Source: Cranoglanis bouderius (Eukaryota; Chordata; Actinopteri; Siluriformes; Cranoglanididae). From it: 64,000 nucleotides of DNA. This document shows positions 22,200 through 34,915 of the stretch, piece by piece; within the stretch, counting starts at the first letter, position 1; each line of letters begins with the position of its first letter. The stretch is taken from assembly GCA_023630585.1 (NCBI GenBank), contig CM042558.1, positions 6,615,300-6,679,299 of the forward strand. Direction: 5' to 3'. A program made the position numbers and the translations under genes. Below the pieces are notes generated by a model, which worked only from the letters and a program-made list of their open reading frames with translations, was not told where the DNA came from and did not search any database.

Positions 22200-24454
22200 T
22201 CACTCCTCTCCTGCAGTGCGCCGGCGGCTATGCTCCTGCAGCAAAGCCTCCACCTCGGCTCTCTTCGCCAGGCTGTTGGCCTTGCCTTGGAAACGGCCGT
22301 TCTTTCCTGCACCTTTTCCCTGTAGCAGCTCCACTACTCTATGTGTGGACACAGACACAACAGCATTAGCACATCGGCTCAGAACTATTTCAAGTATCAA
22401 GAGTCCATTTTGATGTTTAAGACTATGCAACAAAGCTGGACTTTTTGACTTGATAACAACATTCCTCATGTAGTTCATTCACTTAATTTGTGGAATAACT
22501 CTTACACCGGTACTGAATTGAAGAGAACACTATCAACTTTACTCTATCAACTCTATTTGAAGTGCGACACCCAGTGAAAGAGTCATATACATGATATCAA
22601 TGTACATAAATACATCAACAAAACAAATTAAAAACACTGAATCACAGAATAAAGCAGCAGGAGAAATCCATGCTATTGTCAGACTAGTAAAGTCACTCTA
22701 CCTGTCTTTTTTTCATAAAGAAAGTTTGGCAATTATTTGCCTTACCGTGGCCCCACTTCAGTTATGAGGTTCTCAGGCCCTGCAAGCAGAAACAGTCCTG
22801 CTCCTTTCTCTTCCCCCACTGTCAGAAAAATTATTGTGTCCTGCAAACAAAGACCAAATTGTAACTGTTGGGATATGAAATTATACACCATATAGGTTTG
22901 TGTGCAATCTTATGAATGCAGGTTGTGAAAGTACTTAGGTATGGAATATCATAACCATAATCTATGTATTATTATGCATTTGTTTCCTGTTGGGCCATGA
23001 ATGTTTCCCTCATATCTACATTTGCACACAATCAACTCCAGAATTACTGGTGCCCATGATGAATATAAGCAAACATTAATATGTATATTAAATTAGTTAT
23101 CAATTTCAGTGGGTGATATTGTGAGCTTAAAGGTGCAATCGTCGATTTTTTAAGATTCCTTAACTGGAAGATTTGTAGAACATGGTTAAAAAAATGAATT
23201 AACTCATGACCTTAGTAATAGTTTATTAATTTGCTGAGAAAACCTGTTTAGAAAACAGACTTCAGGTCTGGAATACTTTTTTGTGTTTGGATGCACCTTC
23301 TGTCAGTCATAGACACTCTACAGGCCACAGAAGATCCTGGGGGCTGAGCTTCATGAACATGGGTGGGATTCATTCAAATGTCCAACCCACTAACCATTAG
23401 AGACCTTATCCTGAAAAAAGACTAATCTTACTGAATGCACCTTTGAAATATGTGGATGCCGTATAGTTTTAACACATTTAAAAAAAAAACATAAGTGTGG
23501 CAGCGGGGCGGTGGCAGGGAGGAGTCGAGTTGAACAGGCAGGTAACGAGTGATGGATCTCACCCGTGTCTTGTTACCGCCAGACTACTTTGTGTTTCTTT
23601 GTGCTTTCAGTGACAGCAATAACCAGAGAGAGAGTTAGTGTTGCAACATACACACACACACGCCGAGGAGCATGAACTTGAACGGAGTGAAAGCCATGAG
23701 TTGATGATGGACCATTTTTAGCTGTTTTGTTTTTTGATTGAGTTTTTGAAAGTGTGCTGAGAAGCACGGACTGAATAAACGTGAGCCCGGAGCTCTGCTA
23801 GAATTCCGCCTGCCTCCCACACACCGGGTTCTACAGTAAGATTTTGTAAGTATCCATGTAAGAATCTTCAATTCCTAAAATATTCTGGGAACAAATCTCT
23901 CCCTCCCCCATTTTCTCCCCAATTTGGTCTTGCCAATTACCCCCCACTAGCTAACTCTCCCCTATCACATATCAGCTAACAACTGGGGAGGGTGCTTCCC
24001 TTCGAGACATGTGAAGGCAACCTCCACATCTTTTTTTTTCTGAACTGCTATACATGCTGCTTCACAGGGCAGCATAACACAGTCAAATTCCCCGAATCTA
24101 TGAAACTGCATTTATAATGGGGTTCAGCTGGACTAGATGTAACCGGGCCTGATTACTGCAAACCCTGTTCATTCAAATCAACACTTAAATAGAACCTTTT
24201 CAACAGCATGAAGTTGGTTAAAAGGTCTTGAGATATACACAATATGTAGTATGAGATATACACAAAACCAGAAGAAATCAGGACTGTGGGAAATCAGTCA
24301 TGGGAAAAGCTGCACAACCCGCACAAGTTGTTTAGTGAACATCTTTTATGAAGTGGTCAGCACCTGTTTTACAGAATAATCCTATGGAGTAGACCGTGTT
24401 TTCAAAAACACCCTGAGCTTCTTTTGGGACACTCAACTGCATTTTGGAACAGTG

Positions 24455-24511
<57 letters not shown>

Positions 24512-27500
24512 TTATATGAAAAAATGCTTTGACCAGAAGTTTTCATCAGAAAAAGACTTTACGAGTAAAACAGCCCAACTTTGTTTAGCTACCAAGCCAC
24601 GTTAGATACTAACGTTAGTTCAGTCGAGGTATCTAACATCAACTAACTAGCTTCACTGGCAAACATAACATAATTCAGTACATAAATATCTATGTAAGTT
24701 AGCTATGTTAGCAATTTCTTTACATGTATTATGACATTAGTTATATCTTTTGCTATGCTGTCACTGCTATCGCTAGTTCGATGTTGCTATCACATCTACA
24801 AGAATTACTCCCTAACAAAAAAAGGTTATACTTAATTTATTTTTTGTTCAGGTTTACCTTATCGATTGTTTGCAACTTGCTTATCCGAGTCGATGGTTGT
24901 AACTACCATCCTGAGGTGACGGTACAGAGAAAAATCCCATTAGCTGTTTGATTAGCTTTGTGATGAGCATCTGCCCCAGACCAATCACACAAACGTACGT
25001 CCCAACACTGATTGCTCATTCCTGTTGCCAGTTTACCTTTCTGTTTGCGATCAAGCTACCTCTCCGGGGTTTTTTTTTCCAGCACATCCAACTCTCACCG
25101 TTGTTTTTACATTCATTCTGATATGTCACCTAAATGCCTTTTTACTTTCATTTGGCGTAGGTGCACCACAAAAATAATTAGGCGCTGCGCCTAAGCCTTT
25201 CAATGGTAGGGAAAACCCTGACATGATGTTACAGGGGTTATCAAGTGCTTTTCTCTGTCCAGTCCACACTTGTATCCAAATATGCTGATAATGTGCATGA
25301 CCAAAAAGTTTTATTCAATTCTCATGTGACCATAACTTTAGTTCCAATGATGCTGGGTGAAGGAACTGTATATTGTGGGTTGCTCTAAGGAAGACCTTTC
25401 AAATAGATTGTTCTCATTCAGGTGGTGTCTAACAGTTAATCTTTTAAAATGTCAACTCATCAACCAACATTATGTTGTGTTAAAAGCTCTTTGGATTTTC
25501 CCCCATGGCTGTTTGCTGACAAAGGGATTTTACATGTATGCAACCTCATATTTGGCCAAAGTCAAGAATAAAGTTTTGCATTTAACTGGTTTGGATTTGA
25601 TTTGAATATTGATTTACATCTACAGCATTTGGCAGACACCATTATCAAGAGCGACTTACATTCTTACACTTGTCGGGGTTTCAATTTTGACACTTTTGTG
25701 AGAGAAAACTAAGTGGTTTCTACAGTTTTAATATTTGTTTTCTATAAAGTTTTTGCCAATGCCTATTCTCTTGTACTGGACTGTATTTTCTGGTGGCTAC
25801 TACGTCAAAATGCAGTAATACCTCACCTGAAAGCCAATCTCATTGGCAATGATGTTCATGAACTCGTTGTCACCATCCTTGCTATGAGCAGAGGTTAAAA
25901 AAAAAAAAAAATCAGAAAATGTAAAGACCCTTTAAAGCTACTAATATTTTGTTCAGATGATGAGGTGGACACGCACTTGTGCAAACTGAAGAAGTTGCCT
26001 CTGTCTGGCTGGCTCTTGAAGTTCTGTGCTATAAGAACAGCCATGTCCCTGAGGATAGTGAGGTTACTCTGCCAAGAAAATATGAGTTTAATAAGTTTTG
26101 TCAAAGTCTCACAGTAACCACTAATCAGAGTCTGTTTTACCTTCTGAAGGCGCCTGACTGTTTTCTGCAATTTGTCCACGGCATCGACATGCTCATCTGG
26201 CCCTGTTCTGAGGGACAGCACACATCAGAATTATTACACACAATTTCACACGATAACTGGCATAAAGAACCATTTACAGAAAAGCACTCGCTCTCTCTGC
26301 GCACTCACTTCAGCAGCGATGTCAGTGACTTTTCCGTGTTGTAGCTTTTCTCTGCGTATTTCAGGACTCTGTTTCCAGCTATGAAAATTAAGTTGGTCTT
26401 ATTCTTCTTCCCTTTCTCCGTCCCCAGAATCTTAATCACCTTGTAAAGAAAGAACAAAATGTTTTAGTGGCATGTTTGAGGTCCACATGTTTTTCAAGTG
26501 CCAGTTTCACCTGGTCCAAACCACAAACCTAAATCACCACACAATCTCTAACCACACTGAGGTGTTGGATAGTTGCATGGTTATGTGGTTGACACTATAG
26601 GCTACAATGGTAAATATAAAAATTTGACAAAAGCAGGTCAGTGCTAAGGACAGTATTTCCAACCATCACTTTCTTCTTCAGCACAGAACTGGCCATCACT
26701 TTTCACAAGCATAAAGAGAACTCGCAGATATTAAGTGATTCATGTAAAAAAACATATCTTCTATTGGATTTCTAGAATACAATTGGATTATCCTATGGTC
26801 TTCAGGCTGTGTACCAAATTCACACACACTGTTATATTCACTATAAAGTCCTGAATATAACATTTTAAATGACTTGCACTTGCACATATGTGATACTTAA
26901 GGAATATAACACTACAGGACATGTTACTATCGGAAAATAATCACTGCTAAATACATAGTTAATTGTCTGAACAAGTGTGTGATGATTTAGACTGCTTCCT
27001 TTACTTGTTTGCTACATCCCCCAGGTATCACCGGTGTAAGACTCCAAATAAACACCAAACTATTACAGAGTACTAACCTGTAGATGACTGAGATTGGACA
27101 CATGGGTCCCACAACACATATTGGCATCTACTCCCTCAATATCAATGATCCTGATTGGTCCAGCATGATCATCAGGAAGCCCTCTGCTCCTTACCTGTGT
27201 ACAAACACACTTTATTGGTTAATCAGTTCTACCCAGACCAGGTCTGAGAAAGAGAGACACGTCTATATCCTGTTTCAATCTTTGCCACATTGTCTTTCAC
27301 TCTTTGCCACAAATGCGTTTACACGTTTGAGTCAGAGCACACACTCCGAATTCTCCGTCCGAGGAGAGACAGTACACACACCTTCTCAACATCAGGGTCA
27401 TCCATAGAGAGGAGGCGCACGTTGACTGGGACATGAGCACGGATCCTATCATTGACCGCATCTTCCAACGCTTCCATCTCTCCCGGCTTCACAGATGCCG

Positions 27501-29552
27501 TATCCAGCTCGATACTGCTGCGCTGACGGCCCAACTCCCTGCAGCACAATGCAAGCTTTAACACACACACATATACACACACACACACACTTCATGGCTT
27601 TCAGGTGCATCAAAATAAATACTTTATTGCTGTTCAAATTTCAATGAAAATAAAATGGGTTTGCAATACTTGTGAAAATGTTATGTTACATTCTGAAGAG
27701 TAGAATCAAGGCTCATACCATGAGGTAGTTTTGTATCCAAACATTTTGTCCGCCAAGGCAGTGATCAGATGCTGGGCTGTGGAAAGAATACATGGCTTTA
27801 CTAAAGGAACCAAACATAGTGACTAAAATCTGACAATAGTTTTTAAAACATTTTATACCACAGCACTATTGAAATTCTCCAGTGTGAATGATCACAATAT
27901 ATTGATTAATTAATCTATCATTTATAACAGTAGCTATGGCAGTAGATCTGGACTTGTATGGTGGACGGTCCACATACAGTGCCCTCCATTAATATTGGCA
28001 CCCTTGGTAAATACGAGCAAAAAAGGCTGTGAAAAAATTGTCTTTATTGTTTAACCTTCTGATCTTTTGTCAAAAAAAATACTCTGCTCTCATTGATATC
28101 AAACAAAACACGGGTTTATCCAAAAAAATCTTTGTTAAATATAGGTGTGCAACAATTATTGGCACCCCGAAGAATTCATATGAGAAAAATATATTTGAAG
28201 TATATTCCCATTGATATTTTACATTTTTTTGTACAACTGGGTGACTAGAAAAAGGAAATTGTTCAACCGTGACTTTCTGTTTCACAGGGGTATAAATATA
28301 CATATACATAGGCCAAATTCCCTTAGTCATTCATAACAATGGGTAAGACCAAGGAATATAGCTGTGATGTGTGGCAAAAGGTTGTTGAGCTTCACAAAAT
28401 GGGAAGTGGCTATAAGAAAATAGCACAAGCATTGAAAATGCCCATTTCCACCATCAGGGCAATAATTAAGAAGTTCCAGTCAACTGGAAATGTTATGAAT
28501 CAACCTGGAATTGGACGTGTGTTTATATTGTCTGAACACACTGTGAAGAGGATGGTTCGAGTGGCCAAAAAATCTCCAAGGATCACAGTGGAGAACTGCA
28601 GAAGTTAGTTGCGTCTTGGGGTCAGAAAGTCTTCAAAACTTCAATCTGAAGTCACCTACATCACCACAAGTTGTTTGGAAGGGTTTCAACAAAAAAGCCT
28701 CTAATGGTGCCAATAATTGTTACACACCTATATTTAACAAAGATTTTTTTTTTTTTTTTTGGATAAACCTGTGTTTTGTTTGCAATTGTTTGATATCCAT
28801 GAGAGCAGAGTATTTTTGTGAATTTTTTGAACAAAAGAGCAAAAGGTTAAACAACAAAGACAAATCTTCATAGCCTTCTTTGCTCATATTTACTAAGAGT
28901 GCCAATATTAGTGGAGGGCACTGTAAATGGGTTAAAATGTGTATAATTATTGTTATTTTGAGGTTTTCTCTGAGGAGATATTTATATAGCATTTTTGGAA
29001 GGGGTAAAGGAGTCGGGGTAAAGCTATAACTTTAAATTTTCCATCACAGGGAAGTCTTCAGGACTTTGCAGTTTCTCTGTAACTTGACAAAATGTGTTTT
29101 TTTTGTCTTATTAACTTCAGGATATAGAAAAAAGAGAGGCTGGTGAAGAAACAACTGATTATAGCTGCTATAATGTGAGCGATATTGATAAATTTTTTCA
29201 CAGACATTATACATCATTAAACATAAATATAAATAGACAAAATGTTGTGTCTTTGTTTAATAAAAAAGTAATAGTTGGCAAACTGCTGTGGTATAAGAGA
29301 AATAAAACACTTCAGGATGTGCGGTTATAAAATAATCAACTACTGCTTCGCAATCAGATGCATCACACCACCATGATGTTGAGTATTTTCCTATAACAGC
29401 ACATGCTGTCATGATTTATTTATTTATTTATTTACATATTGCAGTATTATGTAATATGACTTATGTACACTGGACTGGAATTTGTTGTTTGTATGTATCA
29501 TTTGCCAGTTTTGCACTATAATATAAATGCATGGCTAATTACCAGCAGTAAA

Positions 29553-29609
<57 letters not shown>

Positions 29610-30505
29610 GTTGCATGCGCACCTGAATGCTGCTGCATGTGATCAAACCTGCGCTCCCAGTCCACCTTGACCCGAACCTCACGGCCTTCCTCTAAAGCTG
29701 AGCTGATGAAGTGCACTGCCTCTGCTCCCTGCCTCAACACTCGCACCACGGCCAGATCCTCAATGATTCCATGGTCATCAGGCTGTGTCCCAAATTCACA
29801 CATTCAAACACACATCACACTGTTATATTCACTATTCACTATAAACTCCTGAACAGAACATGTGACTTACTGTACTCTTATGCTACATATGGAATAAAAC
29901 ACTTTGGAGAGTGCAAAATAATAAATGCTGGGTGATTACAGTAGGTACATTAGTACATTAGGACGCATAACACCATTCCAGAGTCGATTATTTTCCTATA
30001 AAGGCACATCCCAGTGTGTTTTATTCATCTTATACCACAACAACTTGTAAGTGTCCTGAATACTTGGTCATGTTGGAAAACTTTACAACTTTATGTCTAA
30101 CTTGTAGAGTACCAAATCATCTCCTCACTTAATTCTATCAACAATTACTCACATTTTTAAGTCTGTTTAGAAACCATAATATATTAGGACAGCGCGTTAA
30201 TATAAACCTGTGATTTGCCTTGGAGCTGAAACTACAGGGTGTCCCAAAAGTCTCCATACTTTTTTTTTTTAAATTAACACTTTTTAGCAAAATGTCTTCC
30301 AAATTTTTTTTCATACTTATATTTTTTGTCAGATAGGCTTTAAGAACGTTTTTGGCAAAAGAAGAATGTATTGACATCACTCTAACGGTTGGGGTGGGAA
30401 GCTGTTGCAAGGTTGCAATGGCCTTTAGCAGGAAACATGGCAAGGACATCACACACCACACTGTGTCCAATATGTTGTATGTTTTGTAAATAAAGTTACA
30501 TTTTA

Positions 30506-30553
<48 letters not shown>

Positions 30554-31959
30554 TTATTTTCCCCGATGTATTGAGACTTTTGGGACACCCTGTACTGTCA
30601 GAACTGCTGTTATAGAAAATCAATCAACACCTTCTGACCAATCAGATTTGAGAATTCAATGGCGCAGTGGTACATCCTTAATTAAATGTCTTACATGCTT
30701 AGTTTAAAAACTGTCACTGCAGCAGATTTGCTAACAGTTAATATTGAACATGTGACGGGCAAGTGTTACTGTGTCATAAAATGTAAAAGCCTATCAGGTC
30801 CCAGTATGTAAATGCAGGTCATACAACACCAGATATAAGAAACTTAATCGTGACTTTTTTCACCTTTAAGCTACAACAGACACGTTAACAGCATCAGCAG
30901 CTTGCCAAATTTACTCAATTATGCAGAATAGAAGACGATATAGTTTCAAATAATGCCTTTGTTGCACTATACTGTATGCCCAAAAGTATGTGGACACATG
31001 ACCGTTACACTCATATGTGTTCCCCAAACTGTAGCCACACAATTGTATAGGATGTCTTTGTACACTGTAGCGTTACAATTTCCCTTCACTGGAACTAAGA
31101 GGCCCAAACATGTTCCAGCATGATAATGCCTTTGTGTACAAAGCAAGCTCCATGAAGACATGGTTTGCCAGGGTTGATGTGGATGAACTCGAGTGGTCTT
31201 GAGAACACAGAGTCCTGACCTCAACCCCACGGAACACCTTTGGGATGAACTGGAACGCTCACTGTGCACCAGGCCTCCTCACCTGGCATCAGTGCCTGAC
31301 CAAACTAATGCTCTTGTGGCTGAATGATCACAAATTCCCACAGCCACACTCCAAAATCAAGTGTAAAGCCTTCGAGTGGAGGCTATTATAACAGCAAAGG
31401 GGGGACAAACTCCGGAATAAGATTTTCATCATGAATAAACAGGCGTGATGGTCAGGTGTCCACAAACCTTTGGCCACATAGAGTCAGATTCACACCCCAA
31501 CTACCCCTACTTTTTCGCACACTAATGGTCACCTGTCCGCCTCCCTCGGGGAACAGAATGGTGTCTTTTAATATCACATTGAAGCCCTTCACTTTTTCTT
31601 TCTTGCCGTTGTTGCTGTCCAGTTTCAGTTCAGCAGGTGAACAGGACACCACCGATGTGACAAACTGCAAAACATAACAAAGAGGCATGGAGTAAAAACA
31701 CTTGCTAACACACAAAATTTATGTCTTATAATCCTTCTGAGGACCTTCCACTGACTTAACTATTAATGCAGCAAATGAGTACTATACCTACACATAAATC
31801 TAACTCTAACCTTAACCTCAGGTACCAAAAGCAAACATTTTGTATTTTTTGTTTGGCAATAAATAAACACTGCGGTGATTTTTAAGCAGTCTTATTCGTG
31901 GAGACCAGCCAATGTCCCTACAATGTCAAAATGGTCCTTTTGGGGACATTTGATGCCCA

Positions 31960-32048
<89 letters not shown>

Positions 32049-32340
32049 ACATGTCCACACACACACTCACAAAACAGGTGTAGGAAATCCTATGGCCATG
32101 AAATAAAAGGTCAAAGTTTTGAAACTATAACCAAAACACACACTGACAGACTGCTGAATAACACCTGACACACAGTAACAGAGTTAGCCGCTTAGCTTGC
32201 AATGTGTGAGGAGGTTTATTTCATTAACAATAAATATCTACAGTAACTGATATTTAACCTTAATATGTATTACATATATACAATCTGGGAAGTTTACGTA
32301 CTTCTTGCATATAACTATCCCTCTGACACTGAAAAGCCAT
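22200..32340 (-). CDS. aarsd1: Alanyl-tRNA editing protein Aarsd1
   Basis: Twelve exons on the minus strand: 32340-32302, 31664-31533, 29782-29623, 27776-27719, 27538-27382, 27194-27078, 26439-26309, 26207-26141, 26068-25977, 25881-25827, 22840-22746 and 22338-22200. The total is 1242 nt, 413 aa (human 412), all GT-AG and in phase. This AlaX-type trans-editing enzyme hydrolyses Ser or Gly mischarged onto tRNA-Ala. Landmarks: MAFQCQRDSY start; LFPEGGGQ and PDDHG of the editing domain; the zinc ligands H109-x3-H113 (HSAQH) and C209-x3-H213 (CCGTH); ANMCCGTHVSNL; and a C-terminal GKGAGKNGRFQGKA close to that of AlaRS C-Ala/DHHA1. The human HSGQH is HSAQH here. Intron 10 is about 3 kb, and introns 2 and 3 are full of transposons. 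No AATAAA was found just downstream of the stop. Confidence 0.95.
23496..23835 (+). mobile_element. Solo LTR in aarsd1 intron 10
   Basis: 340 bp starting TGTGGCAGCGGGGCGG and ending GGTTCTACA, flanked by ATAAG and GTAAG (a 5-bp duplication with one change). An AATAAA near 23774 reads on the plus strand, opposite to aarsd1. No second LTR or interior was seen, so it is a recombined solo LTR. Confidence 0.65.
24070..24340. mobile_element. Tc1-like fragment
   Basis: The text from GAATCTATGAAACTGCATTT to CAGCATGAAGTTGGTTAAAA is the same family as 46110-46250 inside the Tc1 element at 45872-47056. Only this internal slice is present. Confidence 0.6.
24458..24510. repeat. (ATT)n microsatellite
   Basis: About 17 ATT units in aarsd1 intron 10. 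Confidence 0.95.
25617..25670 (-). repeat. SINE tail fragment
   Basis: GCATTTGGCAGACACC and AGAGCGACTTACATT are the reverse complement of the SINE tail at 5555-5755. Confidence 0.7.
26757..26960 (-). repeat. Partial duplicate of the aarsd1 intron 2/exon 3 boundary
   Basis: The stretch repeats about 20 bp of the 5' end of exon 3, its acceptor and the adjoining intron text (compare 29760-29850), followed by a MITE X fragment. On the minus strand it shows TTTGGTACACAG followed by CCTGAAGACCATAGG, where the real exon has CCTGATGACCATGG. It lies in intron 6 and could be a decoy 3' splice site. No open exon follows it. Confidence 0.6.
27977..28923 (+). mobile_element. Tc1-like element, internally deleted
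   Basis: Ends CAGTGCCCTCCATTAATATT and its complement, flanked by TA. At 28339-28608 it encodes the N-terminal DNA-binding part of a transposase (MGKTKEYSCDVWQKVVELHK, then a helix-turn-helix with KIAQALKMPISTIRAIIKKF). The catalytic domain is missing. It lies in aarsd1 intron 3. Confidence 0.85.
28990..29410 (-). repeat. MITE family X, copy 4
   Basis: Inverted relative to copy 1: GAAGTCTTCAGGACTTTG, TTATAGCTGCTATAATG and GGTATAAGAGAAATAAAACAC are complements of family blocks. It ends near TTTTCCTATAACAGCACATGC. Confidence 0.5.
29554..29608 (+). repeat. (GT)n microsatellite next to aarsd1 exon 3
   Basis: About 27 GT units, lying 15 bp beyond the donor of exon 3 on the gene's strand. A long CA/GT tract this close to a splice donor can affect splicing. 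Confidence 0.9.
29930..30680 (+). repeat. MITE family X, copy 5, interrupted
   Basis: The family blocks GATTATTTTCCTATAAAGG and TTTATTCATCTTATACCAC are at the left, and CTGCTGTTATAGAAAATCAA with TTCTGACCAATCAGATTTG at the right. They are split by the mariner-type element at 30235-30592. Confidence 0.6.
30235..30592 (+). mobile_element. Mariner-type element with an internal poly(A)
   Basis: Termini CAGGGTGTCCCAAAAGTCTC and its complement, flanked by TA on both sides. Inside, AATAAA at 30489-30494 is followed by a run of about 44 A from 30508. No transposase frame. A truncated relative starts at 57667. Confidence 0.7.
30968..31482 (+). mobile_element. Tc1-like transposon remnant (family A), copy 2
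   Basis: It has the same termini as 131-655, in opposite orientation, with the decayed transposase C-terminal part including CAACCCCACGGAACACCTTT (the N-P-x-E motif region). It lies in aarsd1 intron 2. Confidence 0.75.
31963..32044. repeat. (TA)n microsatellite
   Basis: About 41 TA units in aarsd1 intron 1. Confidence 0.95.
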
Positions 32341-32882
32341 GTTACACAGTGGAAACGAAGCCAGAAAAAATTCAGCGTTACTGAATGAACGACAGGGTGT
32401 AGAGTCAATATGGCGCCGAGAGCAATTTTTCAAAATAAAAGTTCCCACTTTACTCCACAGCTATGTAGGAACACCAAGACTGTAAACATGGTGGACGTCG
32501 AACAGTAAATGAAGCCAAAATGTCTATGATGCCCTCTAGTGACTCGCCGCAGTACAATTTCTAACCCCGCCAATTCCCGTGAATGAAGAACAAGTCAAAC
32601 TTACGCTTTAATGGTGCATGAAGTAAGATGTGTCTTTTTTTGTAGATTAGGCCGCTAATAATTAGGTGGTAAAACATTTTAATGATTTTTTTTTCTACTT
32701 GGGCCCATTCCCGCCCATGTTCATAAAGCTCCGCCCACAGGACGTACAGTGGCCCATAGAGTGTCTACAAGATGATTGACAGCTAGCTCATATAACTATA
32801 AACAAGCATTCAGGACCAGAAGTCAGTTTTCCAAATGGGTTTTCTCAGTGACATTTTTGCTAAGGCCATGGCATAACCCATT

Positions 32883-33612
32883 GTTTGGGGTACGCTGATG
32901 ACACTGTAGGCTCATGAACACGTTTTTTCCAACATGCACTTGAAGCTCTCAAGACTCAATTATACTTGGTTTTAACTATGCGCACGCGTATGCAGGATCA
33001 TCGCTGTGTATGTCCTCAGAAATTAATGTGATTCATCCATGTAGTGCAATACAAACATAGTGTGGATAGCATAGCCAGAGCTGTATCTTGCCTGGTTTCC
33101 TACTGAAGATAAGCAGAGTTGAACCTGACCAGTACCTCTATGATAGACCTCCTGGAAAAATCTAAGGTTCTGCTGGAAGAGGTGTTAGTGAGGCCAGCAG
33201 GTGGTGCTCGCTCTGTGTGGGTCCTGATACCCCAGTATAGTAATGGGGACACTATACTGTAAAAACAGCATTGACTTTTGGATGAGACATTAAACTTGAG
33301 GTCCTGACTCTCTGTGGTCATTAAAAATCCCAGGACACTTCTCATAAAGAGTCGGGGTATAGCCCTGGTGTCCTGGGGAAATTGGCCCTTGTCTATCATG
33401 GCCCCCTAATAATCTCCATCCCTGAATTGGCTACATCACTCTCCTCTCCACCAATAAGTGGTGTGTGGTGGGCGTTCTGGCGCACTATGGATGCCATCGC
33501 ATCATCCAGGTGGTTGAGGAGATTTCCCCCCATATTATGTAAAGTGCTTTGAGTGCCTAGAAAAGTGCTATATAAATGTAAGGAATTAGCATAGAACCAC
33601 TGTCTCTCCCCA
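32883..33612 (+). repeat. Dispersed repeat block P, copy 1 (empty Tc1 site)
   Basis: About 220 bp from TTTGGGGTACGCTGATGA to TAGAACCACTGTCT match 45757-47171. Copy 2 carries a Tc1 element where this copy has only the TA at 32977-32978, and this copy carries the SINE at 33075-33587 where copy 2 has none. Further matching text lies near 34985-35120, corresponding to 48262-48365. Confidence 0.7.
33075..33587 (+). repeat. 5S-rRNA-derived SINE (SINE3 type)
   Basis: The head resembles the 5S rRNA internal promoter (GATAAGCAGAGTTGAACCTG, CTATGATAGACCTCCTGG). The body has GAGACATTAAACTTGAGGTC and the tail GCTTTGAGTGCCTAGAAAAG before TATAAATGTAAGG. It is flanked by a 7-bp target duplication AGCATAG at 33068-33074 and 33588-33594. 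Confidence 0.8.
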
Positions 33613-34257
33613 GGACATTATATGTATAAATATGCATGAAAATCAACTGAAAAATATGTTATTATTAAGCAAAGTGTCCTGCACATTAATCTAACTGCAA
33701 ATTTAAAATATATAAATTAAAACATTAATAAAAAAAAATACCTAGAACGCTGAAAAAAATAGCATTTGTTACCTGTCCCCACTCACACTACACTTTACCA
33801 TTAAATATAATGATTAAAATCCTTCAGAAATCTTTTTTTTTTTGCATTGTTGTGTGATTCCATATCTCATCTATTGTTGACATTTTTTTCATAAGAAATC
33901 CATAATATTTTATTTACAATACATATTTTAGTCATGTTCCCAGGTTTTCACTCAGTCCTGTTACCCTAACACATTCCCCCCTCTGAAAAATTTGGAACAT
34001 TTCACAAGTCACATGTTCACCAGGTGGTTGTATCATCTGGATCTTCTGAAGGCCATGGGAAGACCAAAACCAAGGAGTACAGTCCTGTTACCTAAATTAT
34101 TTCTTAGATGTTATTTGGTTATTTTAAAAATACAAATTTTTGGAAAATCACTAGAATGTGCTCAGTGTCCTCATGCTATTGGCATGTACGCCATGTGGCT
34201 ATATTTCATGTGTTTGCTAATTCTATCCAGTCCTGTTACTTTCAGTCTTGCTACTTA

Positions 34258-34614
34258 CAGTTGCAATCAAAATTATTCAACCTCCAGTGCAAATCAGGTT
34301 TATTGTAAAAATTTACAGACTTTCAGCTGTTTGCAATGAACAAATCAAACAATAGCAATTCAAATAGTTCAACACAACGAATGCTTCAAGTGGTTTCCCC
34401 AAATTCAACTGAAAATGCAACTTATAATGACTTCTCCAGTTTCAAAATTATTCAACCCCCTGAATAGAATCCCTCAAACAGCGCAAATATGCAAAACATG
34501 TGTTGTCTCAAGCACACTTGATGCAACTAATCAAGGGCTTCATTAGTTGCACCAGGTGTGCTTAAGCTGGGACACATGATTTGCAATAGGGTTGAATAAT
34601 TTTGATTGCAACTG
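34258..34614. mobile_element. Tc1-type MITE
   Basis: 357 bp with termini CAGTTGCAATCAAAATTATT and its complement, flanked by TA. No coding region. Confidence 0.8.
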
Positions 34615-34640
34615 TATATATATATATATATACACACACA

Positions 34641-34915
34641 CAGTGGGGGAAAAAAATATTTGATCCCCTGCTGATTTTGTCATTATTTGGACATTTTCAC
34701 TTAGGGGTGTGCTCACTTTTGTTGCCAGTGGTTTAGACATTAATGGCTGTGTGTTGAGTTATTTTGAGGGGACAGCAAATTTACACTGTTATACAAGCTG
34801 TACACTCAGTACTTTACATTGTAGCAAAGTGTCATTTCTTCAGTGTTGTCCCATGAAAAGATATAATAAAATATTTACAAAAATGTGAGGGGTGTACTCA
34901 CTTTTGTGAGAACTG
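34641..34915. mobile_element. Chimeric Tc1-type remnant
   Basis: The left end is the CAGTGGGGGAAAAAAATATT terminus of one fish Tc1 family. The rest (GGGGTGTGCTCACTTTTGTT to CTCACTTTTGTGAGAACTG) is the end region of another. Confidence 0.65.

Noticed and set aside
30138..30623. 161-codon minus-strand frame with a poly-Phe run
   Set aside because: It is the complement of the A-run within the mariner-type element joined to MITE sequence.
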